From: Ptiloglossa arizonensis
Lineage: Eukaryota; Arthropoda; Insecta; Hymenoptera; Colletidae
Reading direction: 5' to 3'
Length of the DNA: 64,000 nucleotides
Assembly: GCF_051014685.1 (NCBI RefSeq)
Contig: NC_135056.1
Coordinates: 3,658,001 to 3,722,000, forward strand
Both the position numbers and the translations under genes were made by a program. Position 1 is the first letter of the stretch. Each line of letters starts with the position of its first letter. Positions 13,721 to 27,477 of the stretch are shown piece by piece. The notes beneath the pieces were generated by a model. That model had not been told where the DNA came from. It saw only the letters and a program-made list of their open reading frames with translations, and did no database searches.

Positions 13721-16700
13721 ATTTCTTTTATTACATTTCTTCATGTTCATTAACAATATTCATGTGATAATGATAAGTTGATTACGTTGTACATACAAAT
13801 TGTTCCTAAAACTGGTCTCCGTTAGAGAGGTTGTTTTTTCGATAAAATTAAATAAAAATATCTTATCACGATAGTGTCGAAAAGATATATTTAATGAAAT
13901 AAATATTGTAAAAGAAATTGCTATACGTTTATGCTTCTAGGTAGCGTAGCAAATAAAATTAATATTTTTTCTGTTAAATTTAATCCTTTAGTATTTATGC
14001 TCTCTGAATTGCGGTGTAATTAAAATTGAATATCACAATTCTTTCTATATATAATTGATATGAAAATATGCACTAAGAGTTTCCATTAAAAACATATCTT
14101 AATCGTGTAACACTGAGAAGGGAATGATCCAACAGTGTCACCATGTTGCTATCTGTAAAACATTTGGTGTAGACACTTGATAATTTTGTAAACATAAATA
14201 ATTAATGTACGAAATACCTATTGACAAATGGTTTAAACGTACATATTTTTTTTTGCAATGTAATAATTTGGGTAGTAGCTTCCAAAGTGCAGATATTGAA
14301 TGCTACACAAGAATGAGTTATTCTTTTTTTTTTCAATACGAATTTCTGGAAATTTTTTTCCCTGATGTAATAAAATTTACCAAATAGTTACTCGGTACTC
14401 GCAGGTGGTCTGGTCGATGTTAATAACAAAATTTGTAATCAAATTTTGTATAAACTTTATTTGTTCGCTGTCGTAATAATGAATGAAAGCAATTAAAAAA
14501 ATATGTGCTCAATAATGAGGATTCGAATCTACGATCGCGAGTAGATGAAAGAACCTGCTGATATCACGTCAATTTCAATGACAAAGATTGTTACGTATAA
14601 CACAAAGTATATAACTCCAAAATCTTTTATCTCTAAAATTATTGATTGTTTATACCCAATACGTGAGTCATTACAATTGGGACCAGTACTCTGCGATTTT
14701 GCAAAATCATATTAAAATGAAACGGGGGTGGTTAGGGCCCTTACTTTACGCAAAAAGTATTTGAAAAAAATAATTCTTTTTCACCTTATATTTCAATGTA
14801 GTCCTTAAGATTAATGCATTTGGTTCAACGATACTACAACATCGTTATGTCGTCTTTATAATCTGATTTGTCAAGAGCTATAGAATAGCATCCTCCATTG
14901 CATTTATTGTTGCTTTGTTTGGCGAACATTTATTCCTAGAAATATTTGACAAACATACCTTTAGCAAGTCTTTTATGAATAGTGAGTTTCGTAATGGTAT
15001 TGAAAACATTACCAGTCACCGAAGATCGATCATGTACTATATACATATGTAGTAATGTTTTTCAGATTCTTATAAAACCATTTGGATCCATTATCGGAAA
15101 ATATCCCACTAGTAGTAAGGACCATGTGTCTGCTGCATATTTTATTGTTTCTGTTTAGATAATGTTTACACACTTTGTATTTATATTGATAAGTAAAATG
15201 TGGAAATGATGCTTCGATTAAATGACCTCAATTACCAAATATTTTATTATGATTAAAGTTTTATTTTGGTGTGCACTTAAGAAATCAAGTTACAATAATC
15301 ATTAATCTGACTCTAAATGCGTTTAATGAATATACGAATTGACCATTGCATAAAGAGAGCCACATCAAAAATTTAATATAGCTTAAGTACGGTTATACAC
15401 TTATCCCCTTGTTCATTATTTTTTTCATACTGTTTACTTTTATAATTATGCATTTTCGGTATTTTCTTATTTGGACACTTCTTTGATCAATCTTACTATT
15501 CGAACTACCTCCTTTATGAAAGTCTTCTTTCAGGGACACTTTCAAGTAAAATTACATAGAAATTTGTATGAATAAACTGTACAAATATAATGCGATTCGT
15601 TAAAATTTGATAACAATTGTATAGTTTTTTTGGTAAAAAAAGAAAGCGATACTACGATAGAAAATTATAAGTAACCAATTGATTAGAAATATAATGCGAA
15701 TTACACGGCACAATAGATATTTAAGCAGTAAAATATGTAAATATTCCAATATTGAGTATTTTTGTATAATGTTACGATAGTATCGTAAATAGCATTGATA
15801 ACAATATAACCGCGATAGTATTAATGATAGAAAAACATATGTATTTTACTGTTACAATAAATGAAGTATATTAAAAATGATCGTGTAAACATATTAATTT
15901 ATATTACAAATTCTGTGCAGTCTCGTAAAACGAAGGTCTTTGATCTGCAAGAACTTCAAGTACGGGCAATTTTACACATATGCTCAAGAACAAAACCTTC
16001 CATTAATTTGCTTCTTTACTTTCCTCCAAAAATTTTTGTTACATTTTTACGCATCAATGTTGCTTATGATCTACATTTAATTATCAAATAATTGCTTTTT
16101 GTTGATGGTTTAAGATTGCCTAACATGTCTATAAACAATGGTAACTGATTAGTTTACTAGCAACGTGTATATATAATATAATATATTATATGTTTGGCTT
16201 TCTAATTTTCCTGCATCTTTAATGTTAAAATATTTCATTTTTCATAATATACGTACATACTCGGTATTTGTATGCGCGTGTACTGCAGTTACATAGAGAA
16301 AAAATGACGCTTCGAAGGAACATTTTTATTGGTGTTTTTTTCTTAACAACACGGTAGGCCATTCAACATCAATCGTTACTTTCTGACAAGCAAATTCAGA
16401 AAGATGTATTCGATTTAAACAAAATTTAGCAGATTTGTGATAATTTTCGATTGATATAATAGCAACTCACTCTGACTCAATGGTGTCCGCGGTTTCCAAT
16501 ATTTCTGCTTTTGATATTCATTTTCGTCGAACAATTACATACCTCCTTTAAATGGATTTTTAAGTATTTTACTTTTACGCGACTGTATGCAGTGACCACA
16601 TTTTATACGTGAAAATATTGTAGCTATGTATAGTTTCGTAGAAAACTGATTTTACACAATCCTTGGAGACATTATAAAATCATATGTTTCGATTGTCGAT

Positions 16701-18850
16701 GAAAGTTGAGTTAAAAGTAAATTAAATCCACTCAGGAGAGTCTTTTTTATAAATGTCGTAAATTCTATACCATCAAAGCTATCAAAATTGTTAATATTTT
16801 TTGAATACTTCATACTCAAGGTATATCAAGTAGTGTGGGTCACATTCGACAAAGGAGAACGTTTTAAATAAAATCTAAGAGATTTGTTCCTGGACTAAAT
16901 ATCTTTTTTTAGAACGGATATTTCAAATATGGGAGAACACAATACATAACTTTATTTAATACTAACTTTATATAAATTCAATGTGTACCAAATACTTGCA
17001 AAATTAACTAACTATTTTTATTTTTACCTCGATCGTCTAACTAAGTGCTACTTGATATTTTTGTGACAATGATGTAGTAAAAATGGATCTTGCTTACACG
17101 ACGGACACATTATTTATCAATATTGGTCTCTCCTTAAAATCATGCTTCCTATGATTTAACTTAGCCTTTCATTTATTATATGTGGGTCGCATTAAAAATA
17201 ATTAAATAAAATATGCGATCAAAAGGACTAATCTTATTTCGTCAATATTTTCAGGAGCAAGGGTAACTAAACAAACAATAGGTTACAAAAGATTTTTTTA
17301 ATATTTGCGTCTACTTGGATAATATTTTCGTTTTACTCTTCAACATTTTTTGTATGGTCTCGTTATCTTACTTAAACTATCCGATTAATCTGTACTGATT
17401 CAGGATCTGCGGAATGAAAGTTGCACAACACGGCAAGAAAATAGAATTTGAAAATGCACTGATAGATATGAGATCATTGGGTGAAGGGGTGATTGTATGA
17501 ATGCTTACACATGGTCAGGTGGCACAACTACTATAAATACCAGATCAATAGATGAAAGTCATCTAATGGTACTATTCTAACTATAACACAATATCTAATA
17601 TTTTGACGTAAAAAAATGCACGTTTCATCTTTCTTTTCGCTTCATCATAATATACGAATATTTAGTTTATTATATGCGTTACAAAAACAAATTAATCCTA
17701 TTTTTGACATATTTTAATCCAAAATAGTTTATTATTTTGTTCGGGCAAACCTTTCTGATGATTTACTATTATTTTTTTTTGAAACAATTCAATATCCTAG
17801 ATTGCTTTTTCAAAAACATCGACTATTTTGGTTACACAGTGTTCACGTTATTGTTTCGCAGAATTTTTTTTTAAATGCCATACGAAATAAATAGACGGAG
17901 AACAATTTTCAGCATTTCTGATTAGGAAAACAATGACTTAAATCATCTCTGAAAATTTGCAATAAAAGTCTAATTATGTTTAAGTAGAAAGAAGTAAGAT
18001 ATAAATCATTTCACTTATAACACAATAATGTTCAAAATCACGTATGAAATAAGTCACGCATCACTTATAATTTTCTATAGGTATAAATAAAATCAAAATT
18101 GCCTTTATAATATGAAAAAATGCTGGATGCTAATAACATGAACACCCTGTATGTGTATAGTAGGTGTCGTTAGAATTGAGAACAAATTTATCGTTATCGG
18201 TGACACAAGACCCTGTTTTGTATCACTGTCTTGTGTCATGCAAAGAAATATTAGTTTCCATACGACAAATAATATTAAAAAAGCACTTTTCTTTCGGTGT
18301 CACAGTGTTTGAGATTTCAAGTTCGCCGATTAATTTTTGAATAGAATCTAATATCTACAAAATGATCCTCTGATTCATCAAAGCGATAAAGCATCCGTTA
18401 AAATGAACTTACAATTTTTTTAAAGTAACCATAAATGTTTATATTTTTTGTTCCGTCCTTACGAAAATATTTTTGAACGAAAATGCAAATGAAATCATAC
18501 ACTATGTCATTCAGACGTATTTTGACATATACTTGTTATAATACATATTCTATTCTGATTTTCAGAATTCAGAAGCGATTCGAATCTTGTATAATTAAAA
18601 ATAGTACGAACGATATTGTTTTTACACTCATTATCATCAGTAAACTGTCACCGATTCATTGATATTACTCCCATGGGTATGTATCAAGAGTGAGCGAGAT
18701 AGCACAACAACGAACGAGTCTCGCATTATACGCGCTAGGTGACCGAAATTTCAAAGTCAATGTTGCATGCGTATTGGTGTGTCAACTGTTATTGCAAAAG
18801 TGTAATTTATCGTGTTTCTTATTATATTTTTATGAGATTTATTAGTCTCG
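13721..18850. other. Intergenic stretch, nothing firm recognised
   Basis: AT-rich, only short frames. On the minus strand, 14750-14900 ends in NLKDYIEI followed by a stop, faintly like the C-terminus of mariner-class transposases, but too little is preserved to call. A B-box-like GGATTCGAATC near 14519 does not fold as a tRNA (see rejected list). Confidence 0.45.
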
Positions 18851-18978
18851 CATGTTTTAATTATACACTATTTGAATCATTTCTGAAAGAAATTCAACAG
18901 TTAGAAATAGACCAAATAAGGTTACAGTTGGGCTTATTTTCATCGAAAATCCTCACCATTAGAGTCCGTCCAACTTGA
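18851..18978 (+). repeat. Dispersed repeat, copy 2
   Basis: Counterpart of 7567-7690: the blocks CTATTTGAATCATTTCTGAA, AAATAAGG and CTTATTTTCATCG occur in the same order and spacing. Class unknown. The 79-residue frame at 18739-18978 overlaps it and is probably not a gene. Confidence 0.4.
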
Positions 18979-19006
18979 GCCAAACACCGAGGCAAACTAT
19001 TTAAAA

Positions 19007-19246
19007 CAGCGCTGTCCAGCGTAGGGAGCCCTCACGTCTCTGCTTCCTCTTCCAACACAGCATATTTTCCTACGTTATCAGAGTAACTGCGTGATGCTAA
19101 AGAATAGCCATTACAAGCTGTTGATAGCCTGTCGTAAAGAAGTTTACAGAAGTTACATACGACGTATGTACATATGTGTTTGTGTCGCGTTCAGTTACAA
19201 TGGGAGAACCCCAGAGGTTTTACGATACCTCGCTTAGACAGCGCTG
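19007..19246 (+). mobile_element. hAT-like MITE, copy A (CAGCGCTG family)
   Basis: A 240-bp unit that begins CAGCGCTGTC and ends GACAGCGCTG, giving 10-bp terminal inverted repeats. The flanking 8-mers ATTTAAAA (18999-19006) and ATCTAAAG (19247-19254) agree at 6 of 8 positions, the duplication length expected for hAT elements. Internal blocks such as CCTACGTTATCAGAGTAAC, TCGTAAAGAAGTTTACAGA and GGGAGAACCCCAGAGGTTTT recur in copies at 21968-22213, 25060-25105 and 52860-53098. No coding capacity. Confidence 0.65.
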
Positions 19247-19254
19247 ATCTAAAG

Positions 19255-21967
19255 CCACATTCCTACGTGTGAAACATAGATATTTGGTGCATTTCTACGG
19301 AACTTCATCAGTATGACAATTACGATGAAAGTATGTTACGAATGAAAAGTCGGTTGTGAGATACTTTTTCAAGCGAATCGAGCTACGATGCCAGATGCAG
19401 AATGGCATTGTTAAAGGGACTCTGCAAGAATAAAATTATAATAAATTGCCCTAGATGAAAGAAGTGCCGGCGATCTTAAAATTTCAAATAATCTGATCGA
19501 GAGGGAGGAATAATTTATTCTTCCCAAACAAACATTTCTTCGTATCATAAAAATGACGAGAAACATTTTAGATTCGAATGTTAAGCGATTCATCTTATTA
19601 GATATATACGAATGTATTAACATAATCAACTGTTGATTAGAATAAGTTGGGATGAAAATCAATAAAAAATTGGTTTCGTCTAATTATGATATGCATCAAT
19701 AAACTGATATCTGCCAGTTGTATGCCGATACAAAATATTAAAAAGCATGCTCCTTGCCTTATGCTTCGATTAAAATACTGATAGCAATTAAATAAGAATA
19801 TATCAAATTAATGTACACATATTGATCACATGCATATTGCCCGAGTGTATCTTAATCCCATAAACCTATTTTGTACAACTTTGTTCATTACTTTATAAAA
19901 ACTAAAAATTTAGAAACGAAATTTACATTTATGCTTTACACCACTGGTAAACGAATAACTTTTAATATCATTCAGAATTCAGAAAGCGTATACAATTAAA
20001 TTGAAAAGTAAGTGCTTATTTAGATTTTCTTTTATAATGTATTGATCGAATCACTGTATTTTCCAAATCTTCGCATACACATACGCACTGAAATAAATTA
20101 TAGCATCTACATTTTTTTCATTGAAAACATTTCATCTTTTCAATCAAAAATTTGTATCCCTTTTTACAGTGAATTATTTTTAAACAAATTTAGGGATTGA
20201 AGTGACATGTGCATAAATGTTAAGAAGTTTATTTTCTGAACATATAAAAAATATCAATTTATGGCAGTTAAATGATATCTACGTTTTTTAAACGCTATCG
20301 AACTTCTCTTACTAGAAAATACAGCAATGTTTATACGCATTATTTTCCAATGTTAAATCGAATTTTAAATAATACATTGTCATCGTGACTGGAACGTGAA
20401 AGTATATTGTGCAATCAATAACCTAATATTTCTGTCTACTCTACCACTAATTTCAAAATGTACTTGTGTATATGATCTAGTCTCATAATTGAATTCAAAT
20501 ATAATCTTCCTGATCTGCAACATTTTCTATGTAATACGTAGAAATGGATTTTTATCGAGATTTATAAAAAAAAAAAAAAAAAATCAACGAAATCTATAAT
20601 GAAGTTCTCCAACACCATACAAAATTACGCATACCGAAAACATATGAAACTTCCCGTGTAAATATCTTGTACAAACGACGTTTTTAACTGCAGATATAAT
20701 AAATTACTAATTTTCAAATATCTCTAATTGTGTATATAGTAAATAAACAATAAATTGAAGGTACACTTTGTTATAGAGAATATTTTTTACAGATACATCT
20801 ACAGTTGGTCACGAAAGTATTCGAACGCTTTTGAATCAAACATTTGTTGATTAAAACAATAAAGTTATATTATGATTTTTTAAATACTTCTATTAGCAGT
20901 AGTATGGGTGTGACGGAATTATACATAGAGATATATTAAATTTGAAGTATACCGAACAATACAGGCAATTAATAATTAAATGGCATGTTTGTAAAATATT
21001 GCTTGAAAATATTGTCCACACGAACACCATAAGTAGGTATTCGAAGGACGTAATATTTTCAACATTGCTTTAGTAGGGTGAATCGTAACTACAGCACAAT
21101 CGAACGTTACTATGATCTTTCATTGATTGATAAACGTTTCTGTATGTGTTACCAGGAAAGTGAAATTGTTATTAATAATAGTTCAGAAAGAAGGGAAACA
21201 ATTGCAATTAATATAGAATTACTAATTAAATTACACGATCGTTGGGAAGAAGTCAATCTACCATGTATATTCTTGTAAAAAAAGTATTAAAAAGATTCAA
21301 TTATTCGTGAAATAAAAGTGCAAGCAAGAACTTTGTCTTGAAAATTAGCTATAATGGTGTGTTGATAGATTTTGGAAACAATTTTATCCTAAATTATGGC
21401 TCAAAGATATAATATAAATAAACGAGTTTCAGAAACATACACAATTTCCCGATAAAAATAAATTGAATATATTTGAGTCGGATGATTAATAAAATTTATT
21501 AGATAATGACGTATCTCGTAATTATTAATGGGATTTGGAGGACATATAAGTATTTAGTTATCATGAAAGAAAATTTTAAACAAAGCTTAGAAAAATTGAT
21601 TTAACTAGAAGATTTCTGGAAAGTCCATAATCGAACACAATTGTAGATCAACAGCCAGAAATTAAACAATATTATTATCTATTTCAAGGTCGTACTAAAA
21701 CAACAAATTATAGAAGTTTGGAATAATACAGCTCGAACTAGTGCAAAGTTGGCGTATTGCATGGAACTCACGGTGGATTATAAAAATACTCTTGTGGTAT
21801 TCATATGAATGAAGCGACCAAAAGATATTGTTCATATTGTTCATATTGTTCAATATTTGCTAAACTTAACATATCTAATCGTCACACTTGCATGTTCTAG
21901 TAGTAATAAAAGTATTTAGAAAATGATAGTATAATTAATATAACTTCATTCTTTTCAAGCAATAAGT
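19255..21967. other. Intergenic stretch with possible Tc1-like debris
   Basis: AT-rich. A motif near 20813 (AGTTGGTCACGAAAGTATTC) resembles Tc1-type ends, and a few words of Tc1-like protein can be imagined in 21440-21760, but no convincing alignment is possible. A (TTCATATTG)-type tandem occurs at about 21832-21862. A poly-A tract spans 20566-20583. Confidence 0.35.
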
Positions 21968-22213
21968 CAGTTCTGCCTTGTGTAGTGATCCCTCAGGACC
22001 CTGCTACCTTTTGCAACCATTCTTTTTCCTCGCGCAACATACCTACGTTGTCAGAGTAATCGCGCGAAGTTAAACAGACAGTTACGACGAGCTCCTAGCG
22101 TATTCGTCGTAAGGAAGTTCACGAGATGTTACACACGACGTAACGTTAGTGTCGCGTTTAGGTGGCAGCGGTAGAGAATCAGGGTTTTGTGGGACCTGGT
22201 TTAGACAGCGCTG
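21968..22213 (+). mobile_element. hAT-like MITE, copy B, in the probable FRMD5 3' UTR
   Basis: Shares with copy A the blocks CCTACGTTGTCAGAGTAA, CGTCGTAAGGAAGTTCAC, ACACGACGTAACGTTAGTGT and the terminal GTTTAGACAGCGCTG. The left end (CAGTTCTG) is diverged. It lies 240 bp beyond the FRMD5 stop codon in the gene's direction, so it may be transcribed as part of the 3' UTR (inverted relative to that transcript). Confidence 0.65.
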
Positions 22214-22452
22214 CACGAAACATTTGGTTCGAAAGTGTTCGAATATTTTTGTTATTCACTATTCGTATAAAAGAAGACAAGCAAAAAGAGTCAAGCAGTT
22301 GAGTAATTCATGTAAAAGAAAAAGGACACATGACAACGAAACGGCGTACATTTTTGCCCCTCGGTCCCGATAAGAGCATTTTCTTGACTTGGCACTGAAG
22401 GGAGCTACTTAGCAAGAAAGGACATCCTCAGCCCGGCCATTGTCAGGTCACA

Positions 22453-22877
22453 TCAAAATAGGCCGAGCTTTGTCCTCAGGAACTCCTTGATGGGGACATA
22501 ATATTGGTTCCTTAAGGCCACCATTTCTGGCGTCTTACGCAGGCTGTTAAAAAGCATCGTGTCTGTTTCGAACACCAGGACGACCACAATAAATAAAACT
22601 GTGATCGCGAGCACAAACGCTGGTATGAAAAGCCTCACTATTCGCAGACTTTTGTGCCTCAATTTGCTATCCAGTCGCCGATTAGGTTGTTGCTGGTGTT
22701 GGTGCTGCTGTTGCTGAAGGCAAAGCTTTGAATTTTGAAGTTTCTGCATCTTCGGTACGGGCGTCACCGATCGACTGTGCGGTTTACCAGACGCATCTAA
22801 TAGTTGACTTTCTGACGAGGAATGATCGAAGGAATCCCTGAAGTAGTAGTCAGTTGCATCGCCTTCGTGCTGACCGA
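22453..22877 (-). CDS. FRMD5: FRMD5-like FERM protein, terminal exon with transmembrane anchor
   Basis: Last coding exon of a minus-strand gene: acceptor TTTTGTTTCAG ends at 22878, stop TGA at 22455-22453. It enters with two bases of a split codon (GTC, Val), matching the phase-1 donor after 42386. About 140 residues: an acidic/Ser segment (DATDYYFRDSFDHSSSESQL), a Gln/His tract (QQQQHQHQQQ), a basic patch (RRLDSKLRHKSLR), a single hydrophobic helix (LFIPAFVLAITVLFIVVVLV), then a short tail with ETD, LRKTPEM and NQYYVP, ending LGLF. Vertebrate FRMD5 has the same arrangement at its C-terminus: one helix, then an acidic residue, a TPE motif and a QY..P motif. The helix should anchor the protein in a membrane with the FERM part in the cytosol. 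Codon use is richer in GC than the flanks. Confidence 0.85.
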
Positions 22878-25059
22878 CTGAAACAAAAGTATTCTGGTGC
22901 TTTAGCTGATAAACTACACGTGTTTTATATTTCAAGACAAAATACGGTTCTGCATTCATGTATAGTATTTGAAATCGAATGTTAGGATGAAATATTAATC
23001 AATTTTCCTTTTAACTTTCAATTCAGTATTCTCGAATTACATATTACATTGTTTTTTCTTTGAACTATTAGTAGATGACCTAATCGTGAAAGGAAATTTG
23101 TGGAACGTACGAGTTCTTTCATTATTTTCTGTCTTACCTATAATATTCTATCTTATCTATAATCACGTGGAATTATTACAATCTAACATCGTCAGTCATC
23201 GATTAAAATTAATTGAGCCGTTGATGGTTAAATATAATGAAATTTATAGCAAAAGTTTGAAGTTACAATGAGTGCAGCCGGTATAGGTAGCCGTAAATCG
23301 GAAACTACGTCGATAATCTTCGGTATCAAACAATATATCATACTTATATGCTGTATCTAAAATGATAATTAAGATTATCAAATAGTGGAAAATTTCAAAA
23401 TATATTAGAGTAAATCGATACAAGTGTTCTATTATATTAGCATCTGCAGAATCGATGTTCGAAAACAACTCAATGAGTTTACTTAACATAAATTATTTAT
23501 TACAGTGTCTCACCGATGAGAAAGTTTCGTTTTGCCTCTTTTATAAAAATATTAACGTTCAGAACTTGTGTAACGACTTAACATTATTCGTTTTCAACTC
23601 TTTAACGCTGAGTTATACACTTTGTCTGATAGAGAAAGTTAAAAGGAACAATAATAGAGATTTTCTGTTTTTGTTTTATGTTTTTCTTCTGATGTAATTA
23701 ATCGTTCAAGTGCATGTTCAATATGTTCGTTAGTAAATCGTGACAAACATATAGTATGCATTAAAACATCAGGGTATAACTTCAGTGATGAATACGGCAC
23801 ATGGAAAGAATGAAAGTTCACACAGGCATTTGTTTTATTTGATATTGTTAACTGATACTTTGTGCTGTAAACTAAGCTAAAGTATAATATATTCTTCAGA
23901 ATAGTCTTTTATCAAAGAAAATGCTTTAAGTGATTAACTTAAGTTACAAAACAAGCTTCTAAAGATTTTTTCTCATTCATCGTGTGATATTTTCGAAAAT
24001 TTTGATTGAGATTTTGACTCATTGATCACTTTCTTTAAATAAATTTTTCCCAAACTAGTGCTGGTGGATTAGTTGAACCTTATCTACCGTTGCATCCTAA
24101 TCCATAAACTTTAGATTACCCCACGTATAAAAATTCATTATATCCGCAGGTGACCAAATCCCAGGTTTAATCCATTTATTTATAAATCACTCGTTTAAAA
24201 AGTGTCTCGCTAAAGAACTAAAATGAGGTAAAGCACGTACGACGGACAAACAAGATTAGATTTAATAACAGTATACTGTTGAATCTCAACTTGTTTCCAT
24301 TACAGATAATATTCGCTTTCTCTCTCTATTATTTTGTTCCTGTATTCATTGTATTCGTTTTAAGTCGGTTTACTATCATTACTAATTCATAACGGACCAT
24401 TTTCAAATAATCAATTCAACTTGTTCCTTAAAAAGTTGGCATCATACTTGCCAGTTAATTTTCGTCGACCCACCGATGAAAATTGTACAAATATATTATA
24501 TTGTTTCCGGAAAATTAAGTTGTTTTTAGTAAAATAAGATCGAGTATCAAGTATGTAATTAACAAGGCCATAGATTAAATTCTTATCTGCCATTTCTTCA
24601 TTTGTGCAGTGTGTTATTCTTACTTCAAATGGAAACTATCAAAAAATTATATTGAAAATGTTAGATACGTACTTTTCCAGAAAATAGACTAAGTCTTTTC
24701 TCAAAGTAATTCATAAAATATTTTCAAAATGTTTACAAACAGTCGGTAAGGTAATAAATTGAAAAATAGGTAGAAAATGTTTTCATTCGAGTTCTTGTTT
24801 TTGAGAATATCAATTTTGAAAATTCGTGGAGTACACGTGCACTTATAACACAATTTATGAAATGATACTTTAGATCTGCATTGTGTAATGTAAAATTCCT
24901 CACGCGACTGTTTCCTTTCCAACCGTTCTATCATCATGTAGCATATTTATATTGTCAAAGAAATTGTACAATGTTAAAAAGGTGAACAACTAGTTTCTCT
25001 GTTACTGGCATATGTGGTTACTTTCTTCATGTTGCATAGTATTCATGAAAATGCGAACA

Positions 25060-25105
25060 GAAATGGGAGAACCCCAAATGTTTCATGAGACCTGATCATC
25101 TCAAT
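25060..25105 (+). repeat. hAT-like MITE family, copy C (fragment)
   Basis: Short 3' fragment of the family at 19007-19246: AAATGGGAGAACCCCAAATG followed by TTTCATGAGACCTGATC. No ends preserved. Confidence 0.5.
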
Positions 25106-27080
25106 TAATGAGGTTTAATAAAATATGAGAGACATACTACCTAAACAAAAGATCTATAAAGCATTTTAAGCGTTAAAAATTCAAGGAATATCACTGAAAG
25201 TATAATAAATTATATTCCTGTATACAAAGAAGAGCATTTATTTTCTGTAATTTCCCGTTTAATGAATTAATTTTCAAATTTCTTTAAATTTGATGATGTA
25301 AGTAATTAATGTATAAATATAAATATAAATAAATAAATATTGTAGTATTATAAATTATGGTATAAATGGACTGCTTGGGTGTCAGGTGTGTATATTTATA
25401 TTAACATATTATATACATATATATATATATAATAATTTTAACAAATATATAACAAATATTAATCACTTACTTAAAATATAACAATTTCAGTGACGTTTTT
25501 GTTGAATAATAGTCCTGATCATGTTCTGTTACATATTTCCTACTAATTATATTTCATAGTGGTGGTAATTATGAATTATTTCATAAAAATTGTATAATTA
25601 TATTTATATGTAGCAAAGAGTATTGTAAATTTGTATTGTTTTATTTTATGTTGTTTATTGTTACAAATTTAAACAAATTTCGAATAGTATACCACAATTA
25701 ACAAAATTAAATCATATGCAAATAATATTCAAGTGTATCTCGTATTTTATTGAACTCTAGGAATTGTTAAGATCTATAGACGTAAATAAACACGATCGTA
25801 TACGAGTAAACGAATGTAACAATTGTCTAAGATGCCATTTGACAATTTATACATTGACACAGAATTAGATGTCAGTAATAAATTTACGGCAAAACCATTT
25901 TAATTTATTAAATATAATATCATAAACAAACTGTTATTAACAAATTGTAAATACAATGTTGATTAACGAATAGGTTAGAAAAGTCTCACCGGCCATCGAT
26001 TAATAAGAATCAAACTTGTTCTCATTTAGTCTATAAGGTGTCTTACATATTTACGTATTAAACGAATTTCTAAAATTGATTTTTTCAAAAGGAAGCCCCT
26101 TATGACAACAATTTTATTCCAAACATTCCATTTATTTTTACACGAAGGATCACCCCCCATTACTTTATATTTTTTTTCTCAAATTTTAAAAGAAAGTAAC
26201 ACTCTTTTGTCTGTGTAAAAAAGTCGATTGACTTTTCTCTTTGAAATTCAGCTATCAGCTATAGATATCCAAAATTTAATGACCAAAAATTCGTTACCAC
26301 GTTCTGGGAATATAAAGACAGAAATATTGTATAACGATAAATACAAAAATACATTGTAATAAAATTAGAGTAGATATATGAAAAATTGAGAAAACAGTAA
26401 CTTTATTCAATTTTATATTTCAGAATACTAATAATCCCTGTCAATTTTGACGCCATTGGAAAATTGAACAAATTAGCAGATGCGAAAAAACCCTTCAACC
26501 TTATCGTGTAATTTTCGTTTAACAAAAAGTACACCTTTTGCTAAGGTTACACAACTCACAAATTATATGAACTGTATCGACACAAATTACGCTGCTCACT
26601 TTTTATAACGTTTCGTAATAAATGCGGCATAAATGAACAAATTAAAAAAATATTGACAGCCTACTCATTTTCGAGAAGATATTAAAGTTGTTACAGATTT
26701 CTTTAATTTTCATGCTTGCTTTATAAGTTTCTAATAAAAAATTGTTGAACATTTATCTAGATAGTTTTTTCTCATTATTATTTGTAGAACAAATTAGTAG
26801 AGTGTAATCTATGCAAAATGGTTCATTTTCATATTGGATTATTGTGGTATTTAGAAAGTGATTTGCTACAGATTATAGGGCGAAAAAGTTCATTATTGTT
26901 TAATGAGTTGAAGTAATTGTAAAATTTTATTGTTTAATATTTATCATATAAAATTTTGATTATTTAATTCGTGCAGTTTTCAAGTAATAAGTTGTAAATG
27001 AAATAATGATTAATTTTCATTTTTATTTTAGCATCAAATAACATTTTGGACATAAATCAAATACTTCTAAATAGAATATA

Positions 27081-27477
27081 CACTGCCGTTCATAAGTAAC
27101 GTTAATAATGCATAGAATAATGCATTTTGAATATAAACGCACCTAAAATCAAACAAGGACTTGTACAAAATATTACAAGAAGGTTGGAATAAAATTGTTT
27201 TAGAAGTACAAAAGAAATGAATCAATAAAATATAATTAGTTCGAGTGATTATTTTCCAATGAGGTATGATGCATTGACAAAAAGGATATTTTATCAATGA
27301 TGAAATTGTTCGCTAACATTTTGATAAAATCCTTAAAATACAATATCATTTACATTTCCTCTACAGTGTAAGGATTAATAAGTGTTAAGTTTCATTTCAT
27401 GATTTACATATTTGCATAATGTTAATTCGTTCTTCTTCTACATTTACAAAATATTTGACGACTTATGAACGGGAGTG
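27081..27477 (+). mobile_element. Internally deleted Tc1-like element with transposase C-terminus
   Basis: 397 bp with terminal inverted repeats: CACTGCCGTTCATAAGT at 27081 and ACTTATGAACGGGAGTG ending at 27477, each flanked by TA (27079-27080 and 27478-27479). Plus-strand translation near 27160-27215 gives KDLYKILQEGWNKIVLEVQK, which resembles the last helix region of Tc1-like transposases (LxxxLQEEWNKI). Stops follow. Most of the transposase is deleted. Confidence 0.75.

Noticed and set aside
14515..14580. tRNA-like B box (GGATTCGAATC)
   Set aside because: The flanks do not pair into a T stem and no A box or acceptor stem fits on either strand.
20813..21900. Possible Tc1-like element with an end at 20813
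   Set aside because: Only scattered words of transposase can be read and no matching second end was found; evidence too thin to annotate.
22149..22373. 74-codon plus-strand frame
   Set aside because: Overlaps the end of the MITE copy B and continues into non-coding sequence; no ATG at its start and no likeness to any protein.
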